This document shows, piece after piece, positions 1 through 8,871 of a DNA stretch of 64,000 nucleotides. The translations under genes and the position numbers were made by a program. Origin of the DNA: Rebecca billardiae RCC1528 (lineage: Eukaryota; Haptophyta); NCBI GenBank assembly GCA_965240325.2, contig OZ251227.1, forward strand, positions 2,232,001 to 2,296,000. Reading direction: 5' to 3'. Each line of letters begins with the position of its first letter. Within the stretch, counting starts at the first letter, position 1. The notes under the pieces were generated by a model that was not told the DNA's origin, did not search any database, and saw only the letters and a program-made list of their open reading frames with translations.

Positions 1-1574
1 ATGCCGCCGCTTCAAAGGCGCGCACCGAGTGCGTGCGCGACGGGTGCCGGCCGGCCGCTGGTCTCGACCTATCGCCCTCGGCCCTCCCCGAGCGCGCCTG
101 CAGGTACCTCCGGACGCGCATTCGGCTTGCTCACTCGATCAGCTCACTCACAGCTGCCGGTCACGCAGCCGCGCGGCGGCCCCGCGACCCGAGGTCCGCG
201 GCCCAAAGTGTGTGTGCGCGCCGCGCCGGTGCCCTCGCGCCGGTGGCGTGGGCTGGCTGGCCGCTGGTCTCGCCCACGCGCCCCACTCGCCCCAAGCGCG
301 CAACGCCTGCGGGAAGCGCCGGCACCATACCTACCTAACCCTGCGCGTCGACGCCCGTCCCGCCGCGGCCCGCGCCTCGATCGATCGTCGATCGGACCGC
401 GTGCGTGCGACTCCGTCCGCGCCCGCGCGCAGGGTGGGAGGGGCTGATGCAGGAGCAGATGCAGGACTACCTCGAAATTGCACGCGACGAGGAGGTGCCC
501 AGCGCGCACTTTACGCTGCGCGCATCATCGAGTGGTCGCCCAGCGAGCGCGGCAGCTGGCCACCGGGCCGGCTGACGGCGGGCGCAGCTGCCAGCTGCGG
601 ACGCGCAGCGGGCGCGGAGTGGAAGCCGGCGCAGCGGCCGGGCAGCGGCGGCCGGCGCGGCAGCACGCTCGTATACATCGCGGCAGCTACCGCCGTCGTG
701 CGGGGAAAGCACACGCTCTCGGCGGCTTCCAAGATGCCGACGGGCCACGGCGTGCACTCCGTGCAGGCTGCGTGCGCGCTGCAGTGGCTGTGTCGAGCTG
801 CTGCGGCGTGTGCTCGAGGCGCGGCGCTCGCACGGGCTACGCGGGCGCAGCGGGTGCGCGCAGCTGGCGCACGCAGTGCCACGTCCTGCGGCGCCAGTTT
901 GGCGGCCGTCCGCCCCCCCGAGCTCGAGTTCTGCGCGCTTTGCGACGGCGCGGCCGGCAGCGCCCATCTGCCTGCTTGCTTGGGCACGCCAGCATGTCCG
1001 CCGCCGGGCCTGCTGCGCGCGCCGAAGCTGGAGGGCGGAGGAGGGCGCTGGGCTGCTCCTACGGTGTGCTGCAGCCCGGGCAGGCTCTACCGCGGCGCGG
1101 CGAGGCCGTCGCGCCTGCTCGCCGCCGTCGAGTCGCCCGTGCTGCGTGACCCTCGGCCGCACGTGCTCGCTCGGCGGCACCGCAGCAGGCGTCCCATACC
1201 AGTATACTCGAGCCGCTGTGCGCACCCAAGGCGCGAGCTGCTCGAGCGGGCCAGGTGGGCCCAGGGGGTGCGTGCAGCTGGCACACGCAGCCCCGGCCCG
1301 TGTCATGGGGTGTCGGTTTGACGACAGACGGTCGCCAGCCCCTGTGGGCTCGAGCGCTGTGCGCTTCACCACGGAGGTGCTGGCAGCGCCCCGCGGCGCG
1401 CAACGGCGGGGCAGCATGGCCGCCGCCGGCGCCGCCGCACATGCCGCCGCTTACGGGCAGTCGAGAGCTTGGGGCAGCACCTACGGCGCATGCTGCAGCT
1501 CGGGGCGGACTCTGCCAGCCTGCTGTGGCGTGATCGCGCATTTTCCAGACCGTCGACTCGCCCGCGCTGCATAA
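1..1574. repeat. GC-rich region with a diverged ~410-450 bp tandem duplication
   Basis: Very GC-rich stretch with long open frames on both strands, none resembling a known protein. Two halves are similar: the motif GCAGCTGGCGCACGCAG near 864 recurs as GCAGCTGGCACACGCAG near 1274, and the segment around 992-1087 (CGCCGCCGGG through CTGCAGCCCGGGC) recurs in diverged form at about 1440-1520. The spacing of 410-450 bp points to an old tandem duplication. The frames are most likely a product of base composition. A short in-frame stretch from 447 (MQEQMQDYLEIARDEEVPSA) could be an exon remnant, but nothing around it supports a gene. Confidence 0.4.
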
Positions 1575-1666
1575 TATTCCATTATTCGTTTGCCGCGCGT
1601 GCTCGACGGCGCTCCGCGCTGCTGCTGCCGCTACGGCCGCGCGTTGGACGGACAGCATATGCCGAC

Positions 1667-1730
1667 GGAGGGTGCACCGCGGGCCCCTAACTACGTTGGT
1701 TCTACGGAAGGACCGCGGAACGCGGTCATA
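1667..1730 (+). repeat. Dispersed short repeat R1, copy 1
   Basis: This ~65 bp sequence runs from GGAGGGTGCACCGCGGGCCC to GGACCGCGGAACGCGGTCAT. It recurs inverted at 5713-5784 and direct at 42685-42750. Its end holds a small perfect hairpin (ACCGCG-GAA-CGCGGT). All three copies run directly into AT-rich sequence at the hairpin end, as the 3' tail of a short non-LTR or miniature element would. The family is unidentified. The 290 bases between this copy and the LTR element at 2023 hold no recognisable gene. Confidence 0.6.
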
Positions 1731-2022
1731 ATTTATGAGACAATGATGACTATACTACGAGTGAACCGTGCCCTGACTGACTGACCTAGTATTAGCCTAG
1801 TAGTCTCAGTAAGAGTGGGCAGTGCCATCAGTCCTGTCTGAGTCCGCATCACTCCGAGACCGAGTGTCACTCATGCCGTGTGTGAGCCACTCGGAGTGAG
1901 TCTCTGCGGTCTCTGCCACGCGGACTGCCAGAGAAGGTCCGCCGCTGGCCGCGGCCATTCCGCCGTGCTAATACAGTTCAGAACTTATTGCCAAGACTCA
2001 CTGAATAATAATAAAGTCTTAC

Positions 2023-2332
2023 TGTCAAAGGAATCGCCAATCTACAGTGATTTCCAATTTCCAATCCAACATTTTACTCGCAGTCACACAGTGGCGGCGC
2101 GACCGCTGCGGCGGCGCTCGCACAAAATCCTCCAAAATCAACCTGAACCTCATCCTAAAATACAGCAGGACAGCATGGCTGGCGGCGGCATCTGGAAGCA
2201 TTCTAGATGCTTCTGAAACTCGTGAACGAAACATGAGCCGATCACACAAAACGAGCTGTGCATCACCACAGCAAGAGCCGAAGCTCGTCCACGACCTCGC
2301 GACCGTCAAGCCTCGAGACGCGTTCCCTGACA
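2023..2332 (+). repeat. 5' LTR of element A
   Basis: 310 bp, TGTCA...TGACA ends, preceded by target-site copy CTTAC. The interior starts TGCTAGCACGG; I see no canonical initiator-tRNA primer site (TGGTATCAGAGC type) immediately downstream. Confidence 0.93.
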
Positions 2333-2342
2333 TGCTAGCACG

Positions 2343-3383
2343 GTGCTGGGAGAACTTGGGCAAGGATGGAGACGACGAGAACAGCGGCAAGGACGTGACG
2401 GCCATCAGCCCGCCCCAGTTGCTCCCCTCATTGGGTTGAAGCCAGGCGTGGCAGAGCGCCCGGCAATGCCGCGCAGCTCATCGGCGATCGCGCGCAAGCG
2501 CACGCCAGACTACCTCGCCGCTGCCCTGAGGGGCATGCAGGCTGAGAAGAACCGGCAAGGCGAGAAGCTCACGCTTCTCCGCAAGCCCATCTCCAGCGCC
2601 TACGGGCCTGGCAACACCGCTGACCTGAATTCAGGCAGCCACGCGTCGAGTGCGATTGCACCGCGCGTCGACTGGCTTCATGCCGAGTCAATCAAGGATC
2701 ACCTTGAGGAGGAGGTTCGCGCACAGCGCGGTGAGGAGGAGCGTTGCCGCTCGCATCCCCCGCCATCGCGCCACTCCATCCGCACGCACGTCGTTGCGCA
2801 GGGGATCTCAACCACTACCGCCCGGGACTTGGCGCCCGCAAGCGCGGCTGAGCGCGAGGCCGAGTGCCCGCAGCTCAAGGAGTGCCTTGCTGCCTCCGAG
2901 TCATCGAACGAGGTCACCGAGCGTTCCGGGGCAGATGTAGCGCTCGACGCTGCTGCCGCTGATGCCGCTCCGACCGTCGAGGCCCTCGAGCCTGCCGACG
3001 CTGCTCGGCGTGCTGGCCTTCTGGCCGCCGCCAATGACAGCGCGGTCGTGACCGCAGTCACTGTCAGTCTGCAGCCTCGCGCGCATGACACTGTGTCTGA
3101 GTCTGACCGATCGAACGATGACATTAGCACCGATGAGTGCGACTCAAACGACCTGTATGGTCTGGCAGAGCAAACTATGCTCCAAGATGCTACGACGCGT
3201 GACTCAGTCACCGCGAGCACCAGCCCCAATATTCATTGCCAGGGCCGAACCAAACCCATCGTATTTTTGGAGATGACCAACAAATATACGTTTACCCCAA
3301 AATTCACGGGGCCCTCGCAGGCCTCACGATGGCTTCCGAAGCCGAGCTGCTCGCCACGAGCGACACAAGCAGCCGCGAGATGA
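2343..3383 (+). CDS. Element A Gag, N-terminal open frame (broken)
   Basis: Open frame of 346 codons inside element A. The likely start is the ATG at 2466 (MPRSSSAIARKRTPDYL), because the upstream part is low complexity. The protein is Ala/Ser/Glu-rich with no recognised domain, as expected of a Gag N-terminus. The frame stops at TGA 3381-3383. From about 3310 the reading looks more protein-like in the +2 frame (MASEAELLATSDTSSREMTA), and past an eight-G run near 3460 coding returns to the original frame. Gag therefore seems split by two compensating frame changes, either mutations or, less likely, programmed shifts. Confidence 0.55.
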   Translation: MLGELGQGWRRREQRQGRDGHQPAPVAPLIGLKPGVAERPAMPRSSSAIARKRTPDYLAAALRGMQAEKNRQGEKLTLLRKPISSAYGPGNTADLNSGSHASSAIAPRVDWLHAESIKDHLEEEVRAQRGEEERCRSHPPPSRHSIRTHVVAQGISTTTARDLAPASAAEREAECPQLKECLAASESSNEVTERSGADVALDAAAADAAPTVEALEPADAARRAGLLAAANDSAVVTAVTVSLQPRAHDTVSESDRSNDDISTDECDSNDLYGLAEQTMLQDATTRDSVTASTSPNIHCQGRTKPIVFLEMTNKYTFTPKFTGPSQASRWLPKPSCSPRATQAAAR

Positions 3384-3452
3384 CCGCCGCAGAGACGGCA
3401 GAGTCCTCGTCTGGCACGTATCGACTCGCGTCGAACGTAGGAAGCGCATACG

Positions 3453-4928
3453 ATGCAGGGGGGGGCATCATACACCTGCTTGACGGCAAAGCCGCAGCAA
3501 AACCAAGTTGGCGAGCGCGACGCGCGTGCGCATGCATCAGCTGCGTCAGCCATCACAACGCCACACTCTTGCAAGGAAGAGTATTCCGCCGAAGCTGCCG
3601 CGGATGCACATGCATCACCGCTGGACAGAACGAGCGTGAAGAAGCCCAAAGAAGGCACCACAGCCTCGACGAGGGTCACTCCTCGCTCGAAGGTAGAGCG
3701 CGAATCGCCACAGAGCGCGCGCGACACATCGACCAATGCACTTGAGTCGAAGAAACGTGACTGGATAGTCATCGAAGGAGGAGTCACAGACTCTAATCCA
3801 ACCAAGAAGGAACGTGTGTTCATGGCACGCGAATCCTCGGCAGGAGTGGATACACCCGCCACACACAAGCTGACACAGTCGGCTCTGAAATCCAAGCGCG
3901 CGGTACACAGCGCGATACGGGATGCACTCGCAGAAGTGAGCACCTACTACAAGGGCAAATCCTCAGATGTCACACCTGACATAATGGAGCCCAAGGATAG
4001 CAAGCTATCCGGCTTTCAACTCATTGCCAAAGACAAATGGGTGAAAGACGCAGCCAAAATCGATCCATACAAGGCTGACAACGCTGACGCCAACAAGATC
4101 GGATCGGTCTACGATCGATCTGCGGCAGCGATATTCAAGCAGCTGAAGGACTCTATCGAGCCTCAGTTATTCGCCTATCTGGAATCGAAGCTGCACATCA
4201 GCGATCCGACCAAGAACTACTTGGATCTGGCGCTGCTGCTACAGATATTTGAGCGCGAGCTCAAGATCACAACTATGTCCGAACTCAGGGATGAATTCCT
4301 GAAGTTATACCCGACAAAGGTGTCGCCCATTGGCGCATCGGATAATATCAAGAAATCCGTCGAGCAAGTCCGCTCATCTCGATATGGGAATCTGGACGAT
4401 GCTACGATGTTGGTCTTCAAGCTGTATAACAGCATGCACGACCATCCCCAAGTCTACGAGTCAGTTATCTCGCACTTCGGAGCGCTCACGCCCGAGCAAT
4501 GTGTGGATAACACTGACCAGATAATGGCCCAGATGGAAGATGCCTACAAACGGCACGGCTCAATGAAGCTACTCCATCAGAACAATACCAAGGGGAGAGA
4601 GACCGAAAATCATTCCAAGATACGCCAAAATGCTGATTATCAGCAAGGCACGCGGCGACGCGGTGACTTTGAGGGCGCCGAAGTCTTCGCCGCTCAGGCC
4701 CAAAAGGCTCCAGCCAATGGCGAGAGCGGGCCGAATAACTCGGACACCGGCAAACGGTGCACTCACTGTGGTCTCAAGAACCATACTGCCCAGCAGTGTT
4801 GGAAGCTCCACCCAGAGCTACGCCCCAAGGCCAACAATTACAACAAAGGCAAAAACAAGGGAGCCAACAAATTTCCCAAGGAGCGTATCCATTTCCTGGA
4901 TATTCCTGCTCCGGATGCCTATGATTAA
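3453..4928 (+). CDS. Element A Gag, capsid and nucleocapsid part
   Basis: 491-codon frame. Residues ~150-370 align by eye with the Gag of element B through shared motifs: a (T)MSELR(D/A)EF.KLYP block, LDDAT(M/L)LVFKLYN, and MA/TAQ(M/I)EDAY(K/R)R. A CCHC zinc knuckle, CTHCGLKNHTAQQC, lies at about residues 436-449, followed by WKLHP.LRP, also shared with element B. The protein ends soon after the knuckle with no protease. The assigned ATG at 3453 is arbitrary, since the true reading probably comes through the shifted frame upstream. Role: forms the particle that packages element RNA. Confidence 0.85.
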   Translation: MQGGASYTCLTAKPQQNQVGERDARAHASAASAITTPHSCKEEYSAEAAADAHASPLDRTSVKKPKEGTTASTRVTPRSKVERESPQSARDTSTNALESKKRDWIVIEGGVTDSNPTKKERVFMARESSAGVDTPATHKLTQSALKSKRAVHSAIRDALAEVSTYYKGKSSDVTPDIMEPKDSKLSGFQLIAKDKWVKDAAKIDPYKADNADANKIGSVYDRSAAAIFKQLKDSIEPQLFAYLESKLHISDPTKNYLDLALLLQIFERELKITTMSELRDEFLKLYPTKVSPIGASDNIKKSVEQVRSSRYGNLDDATMLVFKLYNSMHDHPQVYESVISHFGALTPEQCVDNTDQIMAQMEDAYKRHGSMKLLHQNNTKGRETENHSKIRQNADYQQGTRRRGDFEGAEVFAAQAQKAPANGESGPNNSDTGKRCTHCGLKNHTAQQCWKLHPELRPKANNYNKGKNKGANKFPKERIHFLDIPAPDAYD

Positions 4929-5188
4929 CTATCAAGGCAGGGCATGACCCAATAACAAGGTCCAAAATAAGGCCAAAGAGTGAACATATGGTGCAAATAA
5001 GCCCAGGACTGACTCGGGTTACCCAAAACCGTCACACGGAAGTCCCAGCACATGAGTCATGGCCCGTATCCTGGCATTGGCAACCATTACTGACTCCAAT
5101 TCACTCATGCACACAGATGCACAAACAATACCAAGCCCAAAATCACTCATAATCCAAGCTTAGTCCTCACAGACGAGCGCATATTGGA

Positions 5189-5199
5189 TTGAGGGGGGG
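5189..5199 (+). other. Polypurine tract of element A
   Basis: TTGAGGGGGGG immediately upstream of the 3' LTR, the expected plus-strand priming site. Element B has the related TTGAGGGGGCG in the same position. Confidence 0.8.
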
Positions 5200-5509
5200 T
5201 GTCAAAGGAATCGCCAATCTACAGTGATTTCCAATTTCCAATCCAACATTTTACTCGCAGTCACACAGTGGCGGCGCGACCGCTGCGGCGGCGCTCGCAC
5301 AAAATCCTCCAAAATCAACCTGAACCTCATCCTAAAATACAGCAGGACAGCATGGCTGGCGGCGGCATCTGGAAGCATTCTAGATGCTTCTGAAACTCGT
5401 GAACGAAACATGAGCCGATCACACAAAACGAGCTGTGCATCACCACAGCAAGAGCCGAAGCTCGTCCACGACCTCACGACCGTCAAGCCTCGAGACGCGT
5501 TCCCTGACA
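5200..5509 (+). repeat. 3' LTR of element A
   Basis: 310 bp copy of the 5' LTR, followed by target-site copy CTTAC (5510-5514). The near-identity of the two LTRs implies a fairly recent insertion. Confidence 0.93.
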
Positions 5510-5712
5510 CTTACTACTCGTCTAAACCGCGAGTCTCGTCAGTCGTCACGCGGTTCACGCCGGCCTTGACTAGGCGTACTAGGGCTCGTCCGTATACGGT
5601 AGCTATTAGTAGTACGGCCGGACGTACTGCTGTCACCGTGGTCCGTGGCAGACCGTGCCAGTGTAATAAAAATATAATACCGTTCTGTATGATTAGTACT
5701 GTCCGAGTGTCA

Positions 5713-5784
5713 TATGACCGCGTTCCGCGGTCCTTTTCCGTAGAACGAACGTAGTTCAGGGCCCGCGGTGGCGGTGCACCCTCC
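5713..5784 (-). repeat. Dispersed short repeat R1, copy 2
   Basis: Reverse-complement copy of the 1667-1730 repeat, with the ACCGCG-GAA-CGCGGT hairpin at 5715-5733. Compared with copy 1 it has a few extra bases in the CCGCCACCGCGG part, shared with copy 3. The hairpin end faces AT-rich sequence (5660-5712). 5515-5712 holds no gene I recognise. Confidence 0.6.
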
Positions 5785-5933
5785 ATCGCAGTCGTCTATT
5801 GACAGACCCGGAGTTGCATGCCCGTACAACTAGACTCCAGCGGCGCGCCGCCGCCCGCCGCGCCCGGGGCGCGGGCCCATCGGCGCACTTCGCAGCCGCC
5901 GGCGCGGCGCCGATTGTGTACAGGCGGATGCGA

Positions 5934-6243
5934 CGAGGCGTGATCGACGCATGAGCGCGACTCCACGTGCACGCCAGGCCACGCGAAGCTGACAGCCAGG
6001 GAGCACGGTGCGGGGCCGCGGATTCGTTCGGGCCGCTGCTGCTGACTGACCGCTGTCCCGCCGCGGGTCACCGCGCACCGCGGCAGCGCCAGGATAGTTA
6101 GGTGATTTGCACTGGTCCGAGTAGGGTTCGACCAGCGCCTGCGCGACGGCCGACAGGCGGGCGCGAGGCGTGATCGACGCATGAGCGCAACTCGACGTGC
6201 ACGCCAGGCCACGCGGAGCTGACAGCCCGAGGGAGCACGGTGC
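5934..6243 (+). repeat. Pair of ~78 bp direct repeats
   Basis: The segment GAGGCGTGATCGACGCATGA... through GAGCACGGTG at 5934-6011 recurs with few changes at 6164-6243, a spacing of about 230 bp. No gene is recognised between them. The sequence from 6244 to 6923 is GC-rich with open frames on both strands, but I see no supported gene there. Confidence 0.6.
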
Positions 6244-6923
6244 CGAGGTCGGAGGTGCGACTGGGCACCAGTCACAGATCGTTCGCGCACGCCGCGCGTG
6301 CACGGGCTGACACACCTCGATCAGGCTCGGCACGCGTTGCAGAGGCACAGCCAGCTCTGGGGACGTCACGCACCACCGTCGCCCGCGCAGCTCGTCCTCC
6401 TCGTAGAGTACCGTTCAGTTCCGAGGCGTAGCCCTCGCTCAGAGTCGACCGGTCGACGATGGACTCGGATCGTCGGCGCTCCCCGGAAAGGCATGGCAAG
6501 GGCGGCGCGTGGTGAAGTCGAAGACTCAGAGATCGATCAGTCCGGCATCAGGCGCCGCTGCCCCCGAGCTTGCGAGAGCCCGAATACAGGGCGGCTGCCG
6601 CGGCGCGGCCGGGGCGCCGCGGCGCCGACCGGCGCGCGGCCGCGCGCAGGCATCGACACGGGGCGGCGAGGGCGCGCGGAGTGAGCGGGGGCACGAACGC
6701 GATGTCGACGGCAGTCGGGACCCGCCGCAGCCGCGCGCTCCAGGCGCAACTCGCCGCGCGCACCTGCCCATCGCCGTCCTCACCCGTCGGTCGCTCGTCA
6801 GTCAGCTCGCCTCATCCTCTCGCGGTCTCGCCGCAGCCGTGGCGTAGAAAACGCGGGCCCGCCGGCGCCCCGGCTCCCGCTCCGGTGTCAGATAGTATTG
6901 AGATTCGCCGAGGTTGGCCCATC

Positions 6924-7349
6924 GGAGGCCGCTCGAGCGACTTCGTGTCAGGCGAGGCAGATCGCGCCAGTGCGAGGCGAGGCAGACGCTCGCCTGCCTC
7001 GCCCAGCAGGCGAGGCAGCTAAGCTAGTAAAGCCGCGGCCGAACTTTACGAAAGCCAAATGTCTGCCGGTGCGCCGCCCGTCTTTGCGCACGGTGACAAG
7101 GGCGCGCGAGGGCGCTTCCTCACGATCCCGAAGAGCGCTGCGCGCGGCGTCGCGTTGGCGGCGGCAGCGGCGCTGGGGTGTATCTTGCCCATTCTGCTTG
7201 GCGGTGCGCGCTCATGACGCCTCGGCCGCCGCCACGCCATGCGCGACCGGGCGTGTCGCCTTCTTGACGGGCAGTGCACACGCCCTTGCAAGCGCACAGC
7301 CGTGAAGAGCCGAGAGCGTCCGTCGCGCGCACGCCGCCCACGCGGGATG
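6924..7349 (+). repeat. Left arm of a large inverted duplication
   Basis: About 426 bp that reappear in reverse complement at 7554-8031. The same ~95-codon frame reads identically from both arms (ending SAHALASAQP), so the arms are nearly identical over at least 285 bp. The spacer of about 204 bp (7350-7553) is unique; it contains an exon-like frame ending in a good splice donor (ATGCAG|GTGAGC, ~7455), but this is not enough to call a gene. Confidence 0.85.
7059..7217 (+). CDS. Small predicted membrane protein, copy 1 (52 aa)
   Basis: ATG to TGA frame of 53 codons inside the left arm: starts MSAGAPPVFAHGDKGARG and ends with a hydrophobic segment (VALAAAAALGCILPILLGG) and a short basic tail. 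A soluble N-terminus plus one C-terminal span is the layout of many small organelle or ER membrane subunits. I do not recognise the family. An identical frame lies in opposite orientation at 7686-7844. Being short and in a repeat, it could be chance, although the hydrophobicity pattern and A-rich start context favour a real product. Confidence 0.4.
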   Translation: MSAGAPPVFAHGDKGARGRFLTIPKSAARGVALAAAAALGCILPILLGGARS

Positions 7350-7685
7350 CTTTGTGTTATCAACGAAGCCACCTTGCCCATGCGCTCCGCCGAGTTCGCC
7401 ATGCGTTCAGAGCAGTCAAGATCGCTGAACGAGAGGATGTCATCGGCTGAAATGCAGGTGAGCAGTGGTCATCGTAGTTGCTACCCATGGTCATCATGGC
7501 TCGCACATGCCAGAGCGCGATCGCTCAGTGTCATACGAATAGTCCTGAAACCTCATCCCGCGTGGGCGGCGTGCGCGCGACGGACGCTCTCGGCTCTTCA
7601 CGGCTGTGCGCTTGCAAGGGCGTGTGCACTGCCCGTCAAGAAGGCGACACGCCCGGTCGCGCATGGCGTGGCGGCGGCCGAGGCG

Positions 7686-7844
7686 TCATGAGCGCGCACC
7701 GCCAAGCAGAATGGGCAAGATACACCCCAGCGCCGCTGCCGCCGCCAACGCGACGCCGCGCGCAGCGCTCTTCGGGATCGTGAGGAAGCGCCCTCGCGCG
7801 CCCTTGTCACCGTGCGCAAAGACGGGCGGCGCACCGGCAGACAT
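7686..7844 (-). CDS. Small predicted membrane protein, copy 2 (52 aa)
   Basis: Inverted, apparently identical copy of the 7059-7217 frame, so the two copies face each other tail to tail across the spacer. Transcripts running through the spacer would form a long hairpin with the other copy. The same caution about its reality applies. Confidence 0.4.
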   Translation of the reverse strand: MSAGAPPVFAHGDKGARGRFLTIPKSAARGVALAAAAALGCILPILLGGARS

Positions 7845-7881
7845 TTGGCTTTCGTAAAGTTCGGCCGCGGCTTTACTAGCT

Positions 7882-7938
7882 TACTGTATCTCGCCTGCCT
7901 GAGCTGTGTGCGTCTCTTATTCTTAGTAAACTGTAGCT
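7882..7938 (+). repeat. Dispersed short repeat R3, copy 1
   Basis: The core GCGTCTCTTATTCTTAGTAA plus flanks (CTGTATCTCGCCTGCCTGAG) recurs in reverse complement at 51737-51795 and in shorter form at 44339-44370. Here it is the block that distinguishes the right arm of the inverted duplication from the left. Confidence 0.6.
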
Positions 7939-8209
7939 GCCTCGCCTGCTGGGCGAGGCAGGCGAGCGTCTGCCTCGCCTCGCACTGGCGCGATCTGCCT
8001 CGCCTGACACGAAGTCGCTCGAGTGGCCTCCATCGGCTACTGACCCTTGCCTCGTCGGCTCCTGATACAGACACGGCGCGATTGAATAGTTGATTCAACT
8101 GATTGATTCAAGGGACGTACATGGTCACATCGGTTCGCGGCAATCTCTATCTAGATACGTCATCGCTCCTTGGACCTTGCTGCAATCTCATTGGCCGGAA
8201 AAATCGCTT

Positions 8210-8480
8210 GTAACGGTTCGTTACGTTAGGGATCCTAAAGGGCGTGAAGTTTTTTGGACGGGCGTCACTCCACGCTTTACTATGAACTTGCCGTGGGCGC
8301 GACCTTTTTCGGCCGTGATTCATGTTAGAGAGGGTCTCAAAATTCGAAACTCGGTCTCCTCCAGCCATGAAAATCGTCCCCCGTCCCTTTTTTCTTGATC
8401 AAAGATCTTTTTGAAACGTTGTTCGGGCCCGCTGGTGCGGGCTCCACGCTGCGCGCTCCGCCCTGCACCGCGGGCCATGA
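8210..8480 (-). repeat. Dispersed repeat R2, copy 1
   Basis: About 270 bp that match, in reverse complement, the segment 41465-41745. Shared blocks include the CGCGGGCC/GCACCAGCGGGCCCGAAC part, TTTCAAAAAGATCTTTGATC, the AAAAAAGGGACGGGGG run and GAGACCGAGTTTCGA. The outer end has the near-palindrome GTAACG-GTT-CGTTAC. A short unstable TTA/TAA tract (about 8484-8515) adjoins it. It resembles a miniature transposon or a transposon end. No protein is encoded. The interval 8481-8871 downstream of the transporter gene shows no further gene. Confidence 0.6.
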
Positions 8481-8871
8481 TATAGTATTATTATAATAAT
8501 AATAAGTTTATTATTGCCATCAAGCCGTAAGCCCCGCGCTTCGTCCGCCGAGCACGGCAGCCCGGACGGGGACAGCGTCGGGGTCCGCTCGGACCGAATT
8601 ATCCCGCTGGGCCCGTTCAGACTCGGATGCAATGGTAGCCTGACGCCAGTACCCCAGGACCCGGCCCGGTCAGCCCGTTCGCCGCGCACTGACGGACTCT
8701 CACTGCCGCCGCGGCGCCGCCATCTGACGAGCCGTGCGGTTCGCTCCGATGCGCCAACGAAGCACTGCGGCTCCAGCCCGGGCCGGTCCAGGGGCGGCCA
8801 CGCGGCCGCCGCAGCGGCGATGCGATCCGACGTCATCCAGGAATCCCACCTCCAAACTGAGGCGAGCGCCC

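Larger units (their letters stand above)
2023..5509 (+). mobile_element. Element A: gag-only LTR retrotransposon (Ty1/copia-related, non-autonomous)
   Basis: A complete LTR element of 3487 bp. Two 310 bp direct repeats (2023-2332 and 5200-5509) begin TGTCA and end TGACA. I saw only one difference between them, near 2299 versus 5476. The 5 bp flanks are identical (CTTAC at 2018-2022 and 5510-5514), which is the target-site duplication. A polypurine tract lies just before the 3' LTR. The interior encodes only a Gag-like protein with a CCHC zinc knuckle; there is no protease, integrase, reverse transcriptase or RNase H. This matches the architecture of terminal-repeat retrotransposons carrying only GAG. 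Its Gag is clearly homologous to that of the full-length element at 17214-25004, a plausible source of enzymes in trans. Confidence 0.93.
7554..8031 (-). repeat. Right arm of the large inverted duplication
   Basis: Inverted copy of 6924-7349. It differs mainly by an extra ~52 bp block (7885-7938) that belongs to the dispersed repeat R3. Either R3 inserted into this arm after duplication or the left arm lost it. Confidence 0.85.

Noticed and set aside
2333-2360. Primer-binding site for element A
   Set aside because: Sequence after the LTR (TGCTAGCACGG) does not match the 3' end complement of the initiator tRNA; a half-tRNA primer cannot be judged by eye.
1878-2439. Short frames across the 5' LTR of element A
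   Set aside because: The same frames appear in the 3' LTR; they are LTR sequence, not genes.
7239-7691. 150-codon plus frame across the inverted-duplication spacer
   Set aside because: Reads through palindrome arm, spacer and opposite arm; cannot be one conserved protein.
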